A stretch of DNA of 64,000 nt from Tetrapyrgos nigripes. Lineage: Eukaryota > Basidiomycota > Agaricomycetes > Agaricales > Campanellaceae. The position numbers were made by a program, and so were the translations under genes. Where the stretch lies: assembly GCA_013368315.1 (NCBI GenBank), contig JAACJM010000089.1, forward strand, positions 186,001-250,000, read 5' to 3'. Each line of letters starts with the position of its first letter. Positions within the stretch are counted from its first letter, which is position 1. This document shows, in pieces, positions 46,964-57,022 of this stretch. Under the pieces are notes generated by a model that did not search any database, was not told the origin of the DNA, and saw only the letters and a program-made list of their open reading frames with translations.

Positions 46964-49150
46964 GTGTCCGTCTTAGATGTCGGCTGGCTGGAATATGGCC
47001 GCTACGGGCCAAGCTGCTGTGTCCACTTCTCGTCCATCTTCTCTAGCGGACTACGGTCGCTTGAAGTTTGGTCTACGCCCAGTATGTGAGGTGCGTCAAG
47101 GCTTACGTTTTACTCTCCTTGTTTGCTCATCGGTCCTGGTCAGACTCAAAATGCTCGATACATGCAGCAATCCGTACGCGATGAAATCTTGAACAGTCGC
47201 AGTCCGACATGCGCATCCAGGTCACAACTGACATACTCTTTCTCTCCCGACGTAAACACACTAGCTGGCAACTGCTAGCCAGCGCATCGAACTACCAAAA
47301 CCGAGACATAAACCAGGACACGCGTAATGTCCATTTCTCGTTGGACGTTTGGGGTAACTTTTCAAATGGCGTCGTTTTCGGGTTTTACTAAAACCGTCGA
47401 ACCGAGCACTGAGATCGGAGAATCTGTGGACTGGTTGGGCTAGTTATGTTGATGTGGCCTGGCCCATGAAGGTCTGGGCAGCGGGTGGTTATGCATTGGC
47501 GACTCCGAGAAAGCTGGGTTGCAGAGGATGGAGTGTTTGTCAAGAACAGTTTTTTGGTATCGCTGTCAAGGTACGTTGTTGGCTACCGTCTCTTCACTTG
47601 CTCTTTAACTGACTATGATGTCCTGTTTTACCTTTTTTTCACCTTCCAACATCCATACAGTTTCTTGGGCGGGAAATCCACAAACTAGCTTACGCCTCTT
47701 GTTTGAGCTGTGACTGGATCTAGTGCCCATTCAACCCTTCATAGCCGGCCATGCATCAATCATGCATCACGCTGCCAGTCTGTATCTCCTCCCACTAGCT
47801 AGGCGGAAGGAGGAGGAAGGCAGGAAAGAGAATTCCCCAAATTTCTCCTGGTGCTTTCTATTGTGCCCCTGCAAAACTAGAGCTTGGAAAAAGCACTCCG
47901 TCGTTGTCGGCGACGTTAAATAGGACGAGTTCGACAGTTTTTGAAATGAAATGAAATTATCAATTGGTTTTTGAGCAAATCCGCGCGTTACGATGTGATT
48001 GTTACACCACGCGTCTTCTGATTGGCTGGCGGCTTCTCGCCCCTCGGCCTCGACCTCAAAATTGCGGCTCTCGATAGCGGCGTAGGCGGACACTGACGTA
48101 TGAACTATTGATCTTTTTTCGTTGGCTAAGTATCAGAGTCCCACCTGAGAATCCCCATTATGTCATACAAAAAGGCCGGATCACCGCCGAGGAGAGGCTT
48201 TTTTCTCGGGGGGGTCAATACCTCGCCTTAGCTCCTGGGGGACCTTAAGGCCTTTCAAAGGTGCATTCCCCTCCGAAGGTCAGACGCGGGCAAGGTACCG
48301 TGTGACTTGTCCTCTCCAGTGCATTATCCCGTCGGCCTGTTGCGGTTGTGATGTCACATCGCCGCTGTCATCGCTTTCCCGTCGCTTCCCGCCATCACCG
48401 TCGTCGTTCTTGACGATGGGTGTTCTCCTTAAAAGGGCCTCGTAATTCGCTCCGCTAGTGAGTGGTAGTATCCTCTCTCATTGAGACCGATTCAATGCCC
48501 TCGGGCTCACCCTTTGACAGTGGACCATTCACTATTGTCTGCCAAATGAAGAACCAGTTTTGGTTCCCGGCGCGAGTACATGCTTGAACCGCAGGTTGGT
48601 CTTCCTAATCCTAAATGCATCTGAGGATTGAGTATTGGAGGAATCAGAGTCACATCAAATCATCAAGGGTGCTGACGTGCAATACCCGCAGTTAGGTGCG
48701 CAATTGATTTATACGAACCTTCGTGGAACGAAATGGCGCGGTGCCATCTCACTTGCGGCGGGAATAATGGCAGCTCCAGGACTCGTCTCGATGACTGTTC
48801 CCCTAATTTGATCAGGTATTCTGTGTCGAAGGCGGGTGTCCCATTCTAATCACTCACAAGTGGCAGAAATGGATTTTTATCCTGCCAATGTGCCCAGTAC
48901 TCAGGATGCTCTGTTGTGGACTGCACAAGATTCAGGGGCACCAACAAATTCAGTAAAGATAGGAATAGCACCCAGACAGAAGGCATCATGATGCCATGAT
49001 GTCCTTCCTCCCTTTGATGGCAACATTAGATCCAGAGTTCGAGTATTCATTGACTTCACCATGACCATTCTACAGATACTGCCACGGATGATCGTACTCC
49101 CGGGAGTTAAATAGGGTGGCCTTGCTGAGGTAGACACTCTGCCTCTTCTC
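46964..49150. other. Intergenic region, nothing recognised
   Basis: This is 2.2 kb without a supported gene. Short frames at 46977-47192 and 47767-48093 have no domains. A GAGG/poly-G patch lies at 48195-48215. The right part includes the promoter of the DUF6534 gene. Confidence 0.4.
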
Positions 49151-50683
49151 ATGACTACTCTCAATAGTACGGTTACCCTAGGACCGCAAGACCTAGGAAC
49201 CTCTCTAGGTGCTGTAGAACTCGGCATCATGCTTTCATCGGTGCTCTATGGGGTTGTTGTTATTCAGTCATACAAGTACTATCAAGCCTCCTTCAAGAAC
49301 GACAGTGCGCTGTTAAAGACAACGGTATGTGGTGTTGGTGAAAGTAATGGCTTAGACTTCATGATTGACCGCCCAATTGTAGGTAGCCGCTCTCTGGTAT
49401 GTATTACTTGTATTGGTTGTCCAGAAATTTAATAGCTATCATAGCGCCCTCGAGACACTTCATACGGTCTTTCAGTGGATCTATCTGTATTCGACGACGA
49501 TCACGTCCTTCGGTGATCCAAACCAACTCGACGAGATTAACTGGTCTTTCCAAGTATCTATTCCTCTAACGGCCATAATCGCTAGTATCGTTCAGGTGTG
49601 TATCCCAATTGATGAAATAGGAAGATCATCACCCTCAATCCCTCGTACAGACATTCTTTTGTCATCGAGTTTCACGCATATCAGGATGGGGCTACTATAA
49701 GGCAATCATGATCCCAATACTGGTGGCTCGAACTGGCTTTGCAGTTGCATCTGCAGTGGTTGCCTCCAATCGCACTCTTTCGGAATATACGAGGGATTTT
49801 AAATGGCTTGTCATACTCCTCCTCGCGATGGGAGCCGCTATCGACGTTGTGAACACAATTTTGCTATGTACTTTCATGGAACAAAACCATAATCCTCTGC
49901 TCAGGTGCGTAGGCTTCATAGGAGCGAAGTCAGAGAATAGTAAAAATGCTTAACAATACCACAGGTCGCGAACAATCGGGGAGAAAGTAATCAGTTGGAC
50001 GATTGGCAAGTACCTTTTAATCCGCGTCTATTTCACTGAAGCTCATATCGCTACTTAAGAAACTGGATTAATCACCAGGTGGATCTGATTTGCCCCAATA
50101 AATATTCTAGACTAAAGCATGTATTGTAGCATATACAGCATCTTAGTTGTTGTCCTGGTAAGAATACGACTGCGAATTTTCCGTAGATGTTGACTAACTT
50201 GAACTTAACAGATAAGCACTAGCAGCACTTGTATGTCTTCCAAAGCATCAACTGTATCAGTCATTCTGACTCCTTGTTTCACAGTACTGTGGTTATTCTT
50301 CTGGTTACAAACTGCAAAATGTGAGGGTCCTTTTATCCAGTTCTGCCTATCACCTTCAACTAACGATTTTCAGTGTATTGCAATGCCGTTCTATCATTGT
50401 GGGTTTTCCCGTTCAAAAAGTGAAATAAACATCTGGTGATGGCTCACTAAACTCTTTGTTTAGACTGAATGGCAGGATTTCTCTGAGCACTGCACAACCT
50501 GCAGCGCATGTCATTCCCTCAAGTTTGGGACCGAGAAGGGCGGGCGCCTCAGAGCCTGTGAGTAACTTACTCCTCTTATTCTCCAGAACTAAAAGGCTGA
50601 TGAATGGTGATCTCCGTGTTAGCATAATCTCGAAGTGCATATTGAGATGGGTGTACAGGCCAATAAAGACGAGTCTCTTCTGA
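49151..50683 (+). CDS. DUF6534-family membrane protein
   Basis: The exons are 49151-49324, 49383-49396 (a 14 bp micro-exon), 49436-49595, 49651-49904, 49965-50009, 50130-50157, 50212-50320, 50374-50398 and 50464 onward; phase is kept throughout. The product resembles the large Agaricomycete DUF6534 family of 6-7 helix membrane proteins of unknown role. Typical blocks are ELGIMLSSVLYGVVVIQSYK, ALETLHTVFQWIYLY, INWSFQVSIPLTAIIASIVQ, ISGWGYYKAIMIPILVARTG, WLVILLLAMGAAIDVVNTIL and LYCNAVLSLLNGRISL. The C-terminus is uncertain: splicing at GTGAGT (50558) would end the protein after two codons at about 50592; without splicing the frame runs to 50683 (342 residues). The family is expanded in mushrooms and is presumed to sit at the plasma membrane. 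Confidence 0.8.
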
Positions 50684-51228
50684 AGGATTTGTAGGTCTTA
50701 TTCAGTTGGTTCTGCTCAAAATCTCTGAGATGTCTTGCATAGTAGCTCATCTCAAAAGGATCCTCGTTCATTCTAATTATTTAGTCTTTGTGTTTAGGGC
50801 GTATTTTACGATACTTGATGTACTTATATCATGTAACTATTTTATATGACTCTACTAGAGCTTAGTATAGTAAGTATTGTGCTCACTACGTGTTTGCGAA
50901 GTCAAAGATAATCAGGATGTTTCCCTCCGATGGCTTCATTGCGCAGGTCAGGGTCAACCCTCGGCCACTTCATCGGCGCGTGCACGTTTTTGGAATCATT
51001 GATCAAGTACCCGAATCCAGCCTTTAATTAAGCATAAGCACCCTTTCCTTCCTACCGTCACTACGTAGCACCTTCCGGTGCGCATGAGCACTCGCCTCGG
51101 CACCCATACTACCCAGCTGTCTCTCTAACGCTCATTGTTCTTGCCACCTACTAGGCCCAATCCCAGAATTCAGACTACACGACGATCCTTCCGTGACGTA
51201 GCACTCCCTATTCTTTCAACTCAGCAGA
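50684..51228. promoter_or_regulatory. Intergenic region before the FunK1 kinase
   Basis: This is the 0.5 kb 5' flank of the kinase gene, with AT-rich 3' sequence of the upstream gene on its left. There is no gene and no clear TATA box. Confidence 0.3.
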
Positions 51229-52715
51229 ATGGGCTACACCACATCATCCTCGGCCTCGTTTCATACCTCTTCTTCGTCCGCCAGCGCTTTCGATTCCAAC
51301 CTCATCTATGTCTCATTCCCTACCTTCAATACAGCCCCTGACTACGGCGATATTGACTGCGACGACTACTCCGGAGTACGAAGCACGGCGCCATCCTTCT
51401 ACAGCACTCTTTCTGAACCTTGTGATCCGAAAGACTCCACCGTAGCGCCTAAACCATCCATATTCCTGTGGAAAGACTCAGTCTTTCGTCTCCCATTACC
51501 TAGAAATAGGACGGCGATGGTCCTGGACAACTACCCCTGCTCAGACGCGTACACGAGCATCGCTTCCGAATCAACGGTAGCGCCAATCACCAAAACATAC
51601 ATCGTCACGGAGGACAGGCCGTTACACGTGTCAAGTCATCGAAAGTCAATTCTCTCGGGTCGTGGCTCGGGTGTCTATCCTATCAGCGAAATCTCCCTCC
51701 CTGAATCCTCTGATAATGATCAACCTCGACGCATCGACGAGCTCGTTCTCAAGCTCGCTTGGCCGATGAAGTTGAGCTCTCTGGAGACCGAGAATCAAGT
51801 TTTTCATAATTTGCTTCGCTCGTGTACAGAGATTAAGCATAATCTTCCCGAAATACACTTTGGTGGGGTGTACGGGATGGATGATCTGCAAGAGTTGGAA
51901 TTCAGCGTTCCGTACCCTGCGATATGGCTTTTCCAGAACTCTAGGAGGATAGTGGACAGGCTGGTCGTCTTGGTGATGAGGAGGTACGAAAAGTTGTGGG
52001 ATGCAAGGTCGATAGAGGAGTTTCAGAAAGTTTTCATTGACTGCGTCAAATGTGCGTTCCCTGGCTTTCCGCTATTGAGACATCCTTTCATCTATATTGT
52101 TTCCTCTTTTAAGGCCACCACCATGCATACACCAAGGGGCGCTATCTCCATCGAGATCTCAGCGAGAACAACTTGATGATCCACCGCCGTTCTGACGCGC
52201 AATCAAATCAGGTGAATGGAATCCTTAACGACTGGGATCTTGCAGCCAAGCTCGACGAACACGGTGATATTCCTATCTCCCAACGCTGTTTTCGTACGGG
52301 AACGAAACCCTTCTTATCCGTCGACCTCCTTCGGGCTTCTCCTTCAGTCCACCAATATAAACACGATCTGGAATCATTCTTCTGGGTACTTATTTGGGCG
52401 GGTTTGCATTATGACTTGAACGGGAAGAGATGCGGGAGGAAGGAGGTGGTTCAAGCATGGTGGGATCCTAATGGAACACTTGAAGATGCAAGGAATGCAA
52501 AGACGGCATTCTTAAATGATGATGAAGTGGCTCGGGGGGTATTCGACAACTTCACGTCGACCTTTAAGGATGAGAAAATCAAAGAGAGCTGGATTATGCC
52601 TATGTATGAACTTTTAAAGGCGGGATATCGGCACTCTCTTGAAGGCAGCGACTTGGGCAAGCCGTCAGACTGCTGGACGTTTGAGAATTTCATGTCGATA
52701 GTGGACAGTACCTAA
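51229..52715 (+). CDS. FunK1 fungal-type protein kinase
   Basis: Two exons (51229-52051 and 52114-52715) give 474 residues. FunK1 is a kinase family expanded in mushroom-forming fungi and linked to multicellular development. It shows a glycine-loop-like GRGSGVY (144-150), a probable ATP-binding Lys175 in LVLKLAW, a catalytic loop HRDLSENN with Asp289 and Asn294, a DFG equivalent NDWDLA (Asp314), an activation segment ending GTKPFLSVDLL, and the family block HDLESFFWVLIWAGLHY. The N-terminal 80 residues are Ser-rich and probably disordered. All catalytic residues are present, so it may be active. The single intron interrupts just before the catalytic loop. Substrates are unknown. Confidence 0.92.
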
Positions 52716-52940
52716 CTGTATATTAGTAATTACGACTTTCACGAGGTAATGACTTAATGACGACAAGGGACCAGAACTCGTTGAAGAGAATGTTGTATAC
52801 GCAAAGCTAATTTCCCAATTCGATGAAGTCATGCTATAAGTACAATGTCCAATCCAAAATCCTTCAAGAATTTTGCGCGAAAATAATGCCACTGGTGAGC
52901 TACATGTGGTTCAATAGTTCTGTGGCAACTATCCGTCATA

Positions 52941-53378
52941 CTAAGTGAAAATTAATCCTATCTTCTCCTCTGGGAGACCCCAATACTCTTGACTAGTAAC
53001 CACGGCGCGAAGCTTGTCGTCTTCGCGTTCAGCTAAGCCTATGGCAAATTAGATAAAAGTCAGTAATAGTTCTCAACGATGAAAATACAGGAGGTAGTAG
53101 GCGTTCTGTTCACCTTTACGTCGAGAAAGATCTGAAGCGAGGGTAGACTCCTCGAGATATATGAACAGCGCATTATGGAGTACCAGAAAAACGACCATAA
53201 AGAGAGCCGCCACTGTCAAGTCTCGGGTGCCTATGGGATGGTAGATTCCTTCGGTGGTGCAATACTGGTCAGAGACGAGTACGACGGACATTTGGGAATT
53301 CTGCTGCCTGAGCTGCTGCTGGATAGGGTAGAAGAGGTAAATTGCTCGTTCGGTTTGGAGTGTAGCTTTATCTACCAT
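52941..53378 (-). CDS. Small single-pass membrane protein, unknown
   Basis: Two exons, 53114-53378 and 52941-53038, give 120 residues with phase kept and clean GT-AG borders (a 75 bp intron). There is one hydrophobic segment, LTVAALFMVVFLVLHNALFI, at about residues 52-71. The N-terminus has several Gln and Ser residues, and the C-terminus is charged, ending EEKIGLIFT. It lies tail-to-tail with the FunK1 gene, 225 bp apart. I do not recognise a family. Support comes from splice consistency and composition only. Confidence 0.55.
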
Positions 53379-53596
53379 TCACCATTAATTCACCACTCGC
53401 AATGACTTATATCTTTACCCCCAGATCTTTCCATGGATTTCAGAAGCTGATCACCTTTTCATCTCAGAGTTCCCATTTGAGTATTTGTTGTCCCATCTGC
53501 CCTTCTCGGAAGCCAACTTTCTCGAGCTACCAGCTCAATCTGAAGTCAGCTGAATGTCTTGTGATATTACCAGTATCATGCCACTTTTTCGAGTTG

Positions 53597-54420
53597 TATA
53601 CTCGTGGTCACGGAAAGTGACGGTTGTAAAGGATTAGGTCAGCCTGCGATGAGACCCAACCTCCAACTGGACCAAAAGGCCACAATATTCGGTACGTGTG
53701 AATACCGTCGCAGGCTCTATATATGGAGTAAGGGACGTGACCCTTACAACGGTCCCCCCATTTTTTGATCATATCTCTACAACGGCTGCGTCTTTTTGCT
53801 TCAAGCAAGTTGTAAAATCATTCAGTAGTAAAATAGAAAGCTTTTGATACCCAAGCTGAGATGCCCCAGCTAAGGAGTATATCTGTAGAGGGGTATTTCA
53901 CAAACCCCCATTTTGCTACACCATGACACAATTTTTTCTCGCAAAATCGGACTACACCAGCGGAAAGAGCGGCATCAAAAACGGTGGATGGAATCCACAC
54001 CCAAGTTGTCAGAATAAAATTGAGGGAGAACGTTGAAAAAGAAAACGCCTTCAAACATGCAAAAACGGCAAAAATCCGGCAAAATGGCCATTTCATGGCG
54101 TTTTCTTTTTCAACGTTCTCCCTCAATTTTATTCTAACAACTGGGGTGTGGATTCCATCCCCTGTTTTCGATGCCGCTCTTTCTGCTGGTGTGGTCTGAT
54201 TTTGCGAGAAAAAATTGTGTCATGGTGTAGCAAAATGGGGGTTTGTGAAATACCCCTCTACAGATATACTCCTTAGCTGGGGCATCTCAGCTTGGGTATC
54301 AAAAGCTTTCTATTTTACTACTGAATGATTTTACAACTTGCTTGAAGCAAAAAGACGCAGCCGTTGTAGAGATATGGTCAAAAAATAGGGGGACCGTCAC
54401 TTTCCGTGACCACGAGTATA
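53597..54420. mobile_element. Foldback element with ~300 bp inverted arms
   Basis: The outer tips are TATACTCGTGGTCACGGAAAG and its complement. The arms run inward to 54049 and from 54097, with a 47 bp loop; the right arm is almost the exact reverse complement of the left apart from a small MITE at 53625-53748. The flanks are AGTTG and TGTTG (four of five bases equal). Open frames read from both arms are mirror artefacts. It is non-coding, so it is mobilised in trans or is a foldback/MITE-type product. Confidence 0.88.
53625..53748. mobile_element. 124 bp MITE inside the foldback's left arm
   Basis: The inverted tips are TGTAAAGG and CCCTTACA, with a second paired block GCCTGCGA / TCGCAGGC nearer the centre. 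A 5 bp target duplication ACGGT flanks it (53620-53624 and 53749-53753). The same spot in the right arm is uninterrupted, so it inserted after the arms formed. Confidence 0.88.
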
Positions 54421-56120
54421 TGTTGAAATTTCCAGGAGCCACTGAAGCAAAGTTTTGGGAAGAAATTTTCGGCTGTATACGTATACGCTGTGGACTCTAA
54501 ACATTACAGGAGGAAACGTCGAAATCTGGGTCACCTTCTCGTGACAGACGGGACCAGTCACCAGGTCCTCTAGCGTGAAGCAAAAGCGTCTGCATCAATG
54601 TCTCAAAGCCTTCAATTTTCCGTCAAGGGTTCTCCGATAATTCGATACAATGGACACTGGACAGATGCTTTCAACTTTGTGCCTCACAACCGGGACGTCG
54701 GACTCGTCTTTATCTCTATGTTTTGAAAGCATTATGATGTTCTATCCTTGCCGGTCTCCAATTTACGTTTCTCCTCAGATCCTCATATTCCTCAGTTCCT
54801 AGGTCTCCTGCCGGGTACGTGGTTACCAAGTCAACAAAGTTATGATAATGATTTCTTGATAGATAGATCAGAACCAGAATTGAACGCCTTCGAAAGGGAA
54901 AAGGGCAGAAGGGCGGGAGCCTGACGTTTGCATCAATCAGGTTCACTGAGAGTAGTAATCTGCTAGTGATACTTTGAAAACTGTCGCCCTGTGATTGTGA
55001 ACCTGGTTGTGAAGCTTTTGGTGTATATTATAATACTTATTAGCTGGTGAAGCAGCAAAGAATGCAAGTTGCCACATGTACATGTACTACTAGTCACCTG
55101 CGGTCAAATGTCCGTCGGTCTCGGGAATGAGTAGGGAAGTCAACATGTTCAAAAGTTACCGAACAGATACAGCCGCGACACGACGTAAATGAATGGCAGA
55201 GAGGATTCCTGATACCCGTCTCCCTAATGGGTTCATCAACTCTCCCCCCGATCGTGGAAGATGGACGTTGGACACTAGTATCACTACCCTCCAGTTCACC
55301 CCTTGCCTTTACGCCAATGAAGTTGACATTAACCGTTACGTCTGGCAACGACTCATATCTGTAACTGTAGGTGGTATAGATAGAGTACAGGGGCCTTCAA
55401 GTTCGCATTGCGAGATTTTGGTTACCTAGATAGAGAAGCCATATCAGTGATGAGCACGAGGATATATTGAGACGAAAAGCAGATGAAAGGACAAGCAACG
55501 AGAGAATTTAATTCGCGAAGAAAAAATAAAACAAAAGGGAACAGGAACAGACTAGGAGGACTCATGTTTCTGTGTGCCAGCGACGAATAACTGCTATGCC
55601 CATATGCTGTTCCAAGTGCACATTTATTCAGGTACCCGTTTTCATTTAAATATGCACCCGTTTTCAAACTTTTTCTCAAAAGTTGTACCCGTTTTCAGTG
55701 GTTTTATTTGATTTGCTGACATGCTTTGCTGACGTGGTCTCAGCTAATTGGCTCAGCAGTCCACGTACTTGTGTCAGCTGCCTTAGTCACCTCTGGTGAC
55801 GCGTCGACGGTCGCTTGCAGGTTGTATGCCTCCTTCCCCCCTCCACTCCAGCCTCAACTCCCCCTCTCATTATCTACTGCACTGCCGAAGTAAGTGCCAA
55901 GTGCCTTGACCTGAACGCGAGTACTCTTTGGCTGCAAAAAAAGGGGGACCTCGCAGCTTTATTCCAGAAAGGTTTCATTGAACGTCACTAACGCAGGTAG
56001 GTCGTCTTTTTTTCATTGAAGATTTTATTCTATTATATCAATGCTTTCCGCTGGAATTGATGTTTGATTGACTGTGTACAATGCCCCGCTCACTATCCCA
56101 TATCTTATACATATATCTTA
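54421..56120. other. Unassigned DNA with short direct repeats
   Basis: No supported gene in 1.7 kb. The word CACCCGTTTTCA or TACCCGTTTTCA occurs three times at 55634, 55659 and 55688, about 25-29 bp apart. It is followed by a TTGCTGAC pair (55712-55738). This could be a protein-binding array or the end of an unknown element. Confidence 0.45.
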
Positions 56121-56124
56121 AAGT

Positions 56125-56237
56125 TTCAAAAAACCTGCGCAAGATAAGAATCTGCGCAGGTTTTTTGAACCTTGATAAGATAAGATAGGACCAAAAACAC
56201 GCAGCAAGAAAAAATCTTGCTGGTCCTATCTTATCTT
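56125..56237. repeat. Two adjacent strong hairpins
   Basis: The first has 17 bp perfect arms (TTCAAAAAACCTGCGCA and complement, 56125-56169). The second has AAGATAAGATAGGACCA (56177-56193) and its complement (56221-56237), with an inner AGCAAGA/TCTTGCT stem. The plus strand could form a two-hairpin RNA or terminator-like structure. Confidence 0.85.
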
Positions 56238-56269
56238 TCATTACTAATCAGCAGCCCCAATACCTACAG

Positions 56270-56674
56270 AGACAATGATTATGGCCCTGCAACCCATAAC
56301 AGTGCTAAACAAAGGTGAGCATTCTATAGGCCAAATCTGTTAGCACTGACAGTGAATATTACAGGGTGTTCATTCAAGAACTCGGGTCTGTAGACCCAAT
56401 GTAAGCCACCAACCAGCGCATACAATGACAACAACAAGTATGTGCCTTGAACTCAGAACAGTCTTGGGTAGATAGGAAGTAGTAGTACTCACTGTGCTCT
56501 CTTTTTTTGACTCCCCGGGTCTGTGGACCATCAATTGCATGTATAACGACGATGATGAGTTTGTGCCCCTGCAACTTGGAATGGTGTCAATCAGAGGTAA
56601 TTCTAGGTTAGATAGGAGTGAACAGTACTCATGGTGCACACTACAGGATATTTTTTTATCTCCCCCAGTCTGTA
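56270..56674 (+). repeat. Degenerate ~140 bp tandem repeat
   Basis: Related units start near 56383 and 56517, with a partial one at 56665 and perhaps an older one near 56270. Shared words are GGGTCTGTAGACC / GGGTCTGTGGACC, a GATGATGAG- or GACAACAAG-like block, GTGCCCCTGCAAC / GTGCCTTGAAC, TTAGATAGGA and AGTACTCAYRGTGC. The Copia element C inserted at its right edge. Confidence 0.65.
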
Positions 56675-56679
56675 GGTAG

Positions 56680-57015
56680 TATGAGAATAAATGAATATGA
56701 GGACACCTGTTAAACAAGCGAGGCGACGAATACTATTGCGGCTCTAGAGGTATAGACAGTAAACTACTGAGTATTTATACTGTTGGCTACTGTGGCTACA
56801 CGAGTCCATAAATATAACACTGTGGAGAAAAGCGGATACTATGATGTAATGTCTGATATCAGTTCGGAGTCAATGATGTAAGAAACAATGTAAGTACGGA
56901 GTAGTACAGAAAGTAGGTGGTGCATATGTGGATACAAGTGGATCGTGTATACTTGAAAGTGGAGAGAAAGATAAGATCGTTCGTTGTAAGTATAGTTCAA
57001 TATAAAATTCCAACA
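56680..57015 (-). repeat. 3' LTR of Copia C
   Basis: This 336 bp LTR runs from TATGAGAATAAATG to AATTCCAACA on the plus strand. It differs from the partner LTR by scattered, mostly transition changes and two small indels, so the element is not very recent. Confidence 0.93.
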
Positions 57016-57022
57016 CTCCTCC

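Noticed and set aside
53818..54199. Two similar frames on opposite strands, apparently a duplicated gene
   Set aside because: They are mirror readings of the two arms of the foldback element.
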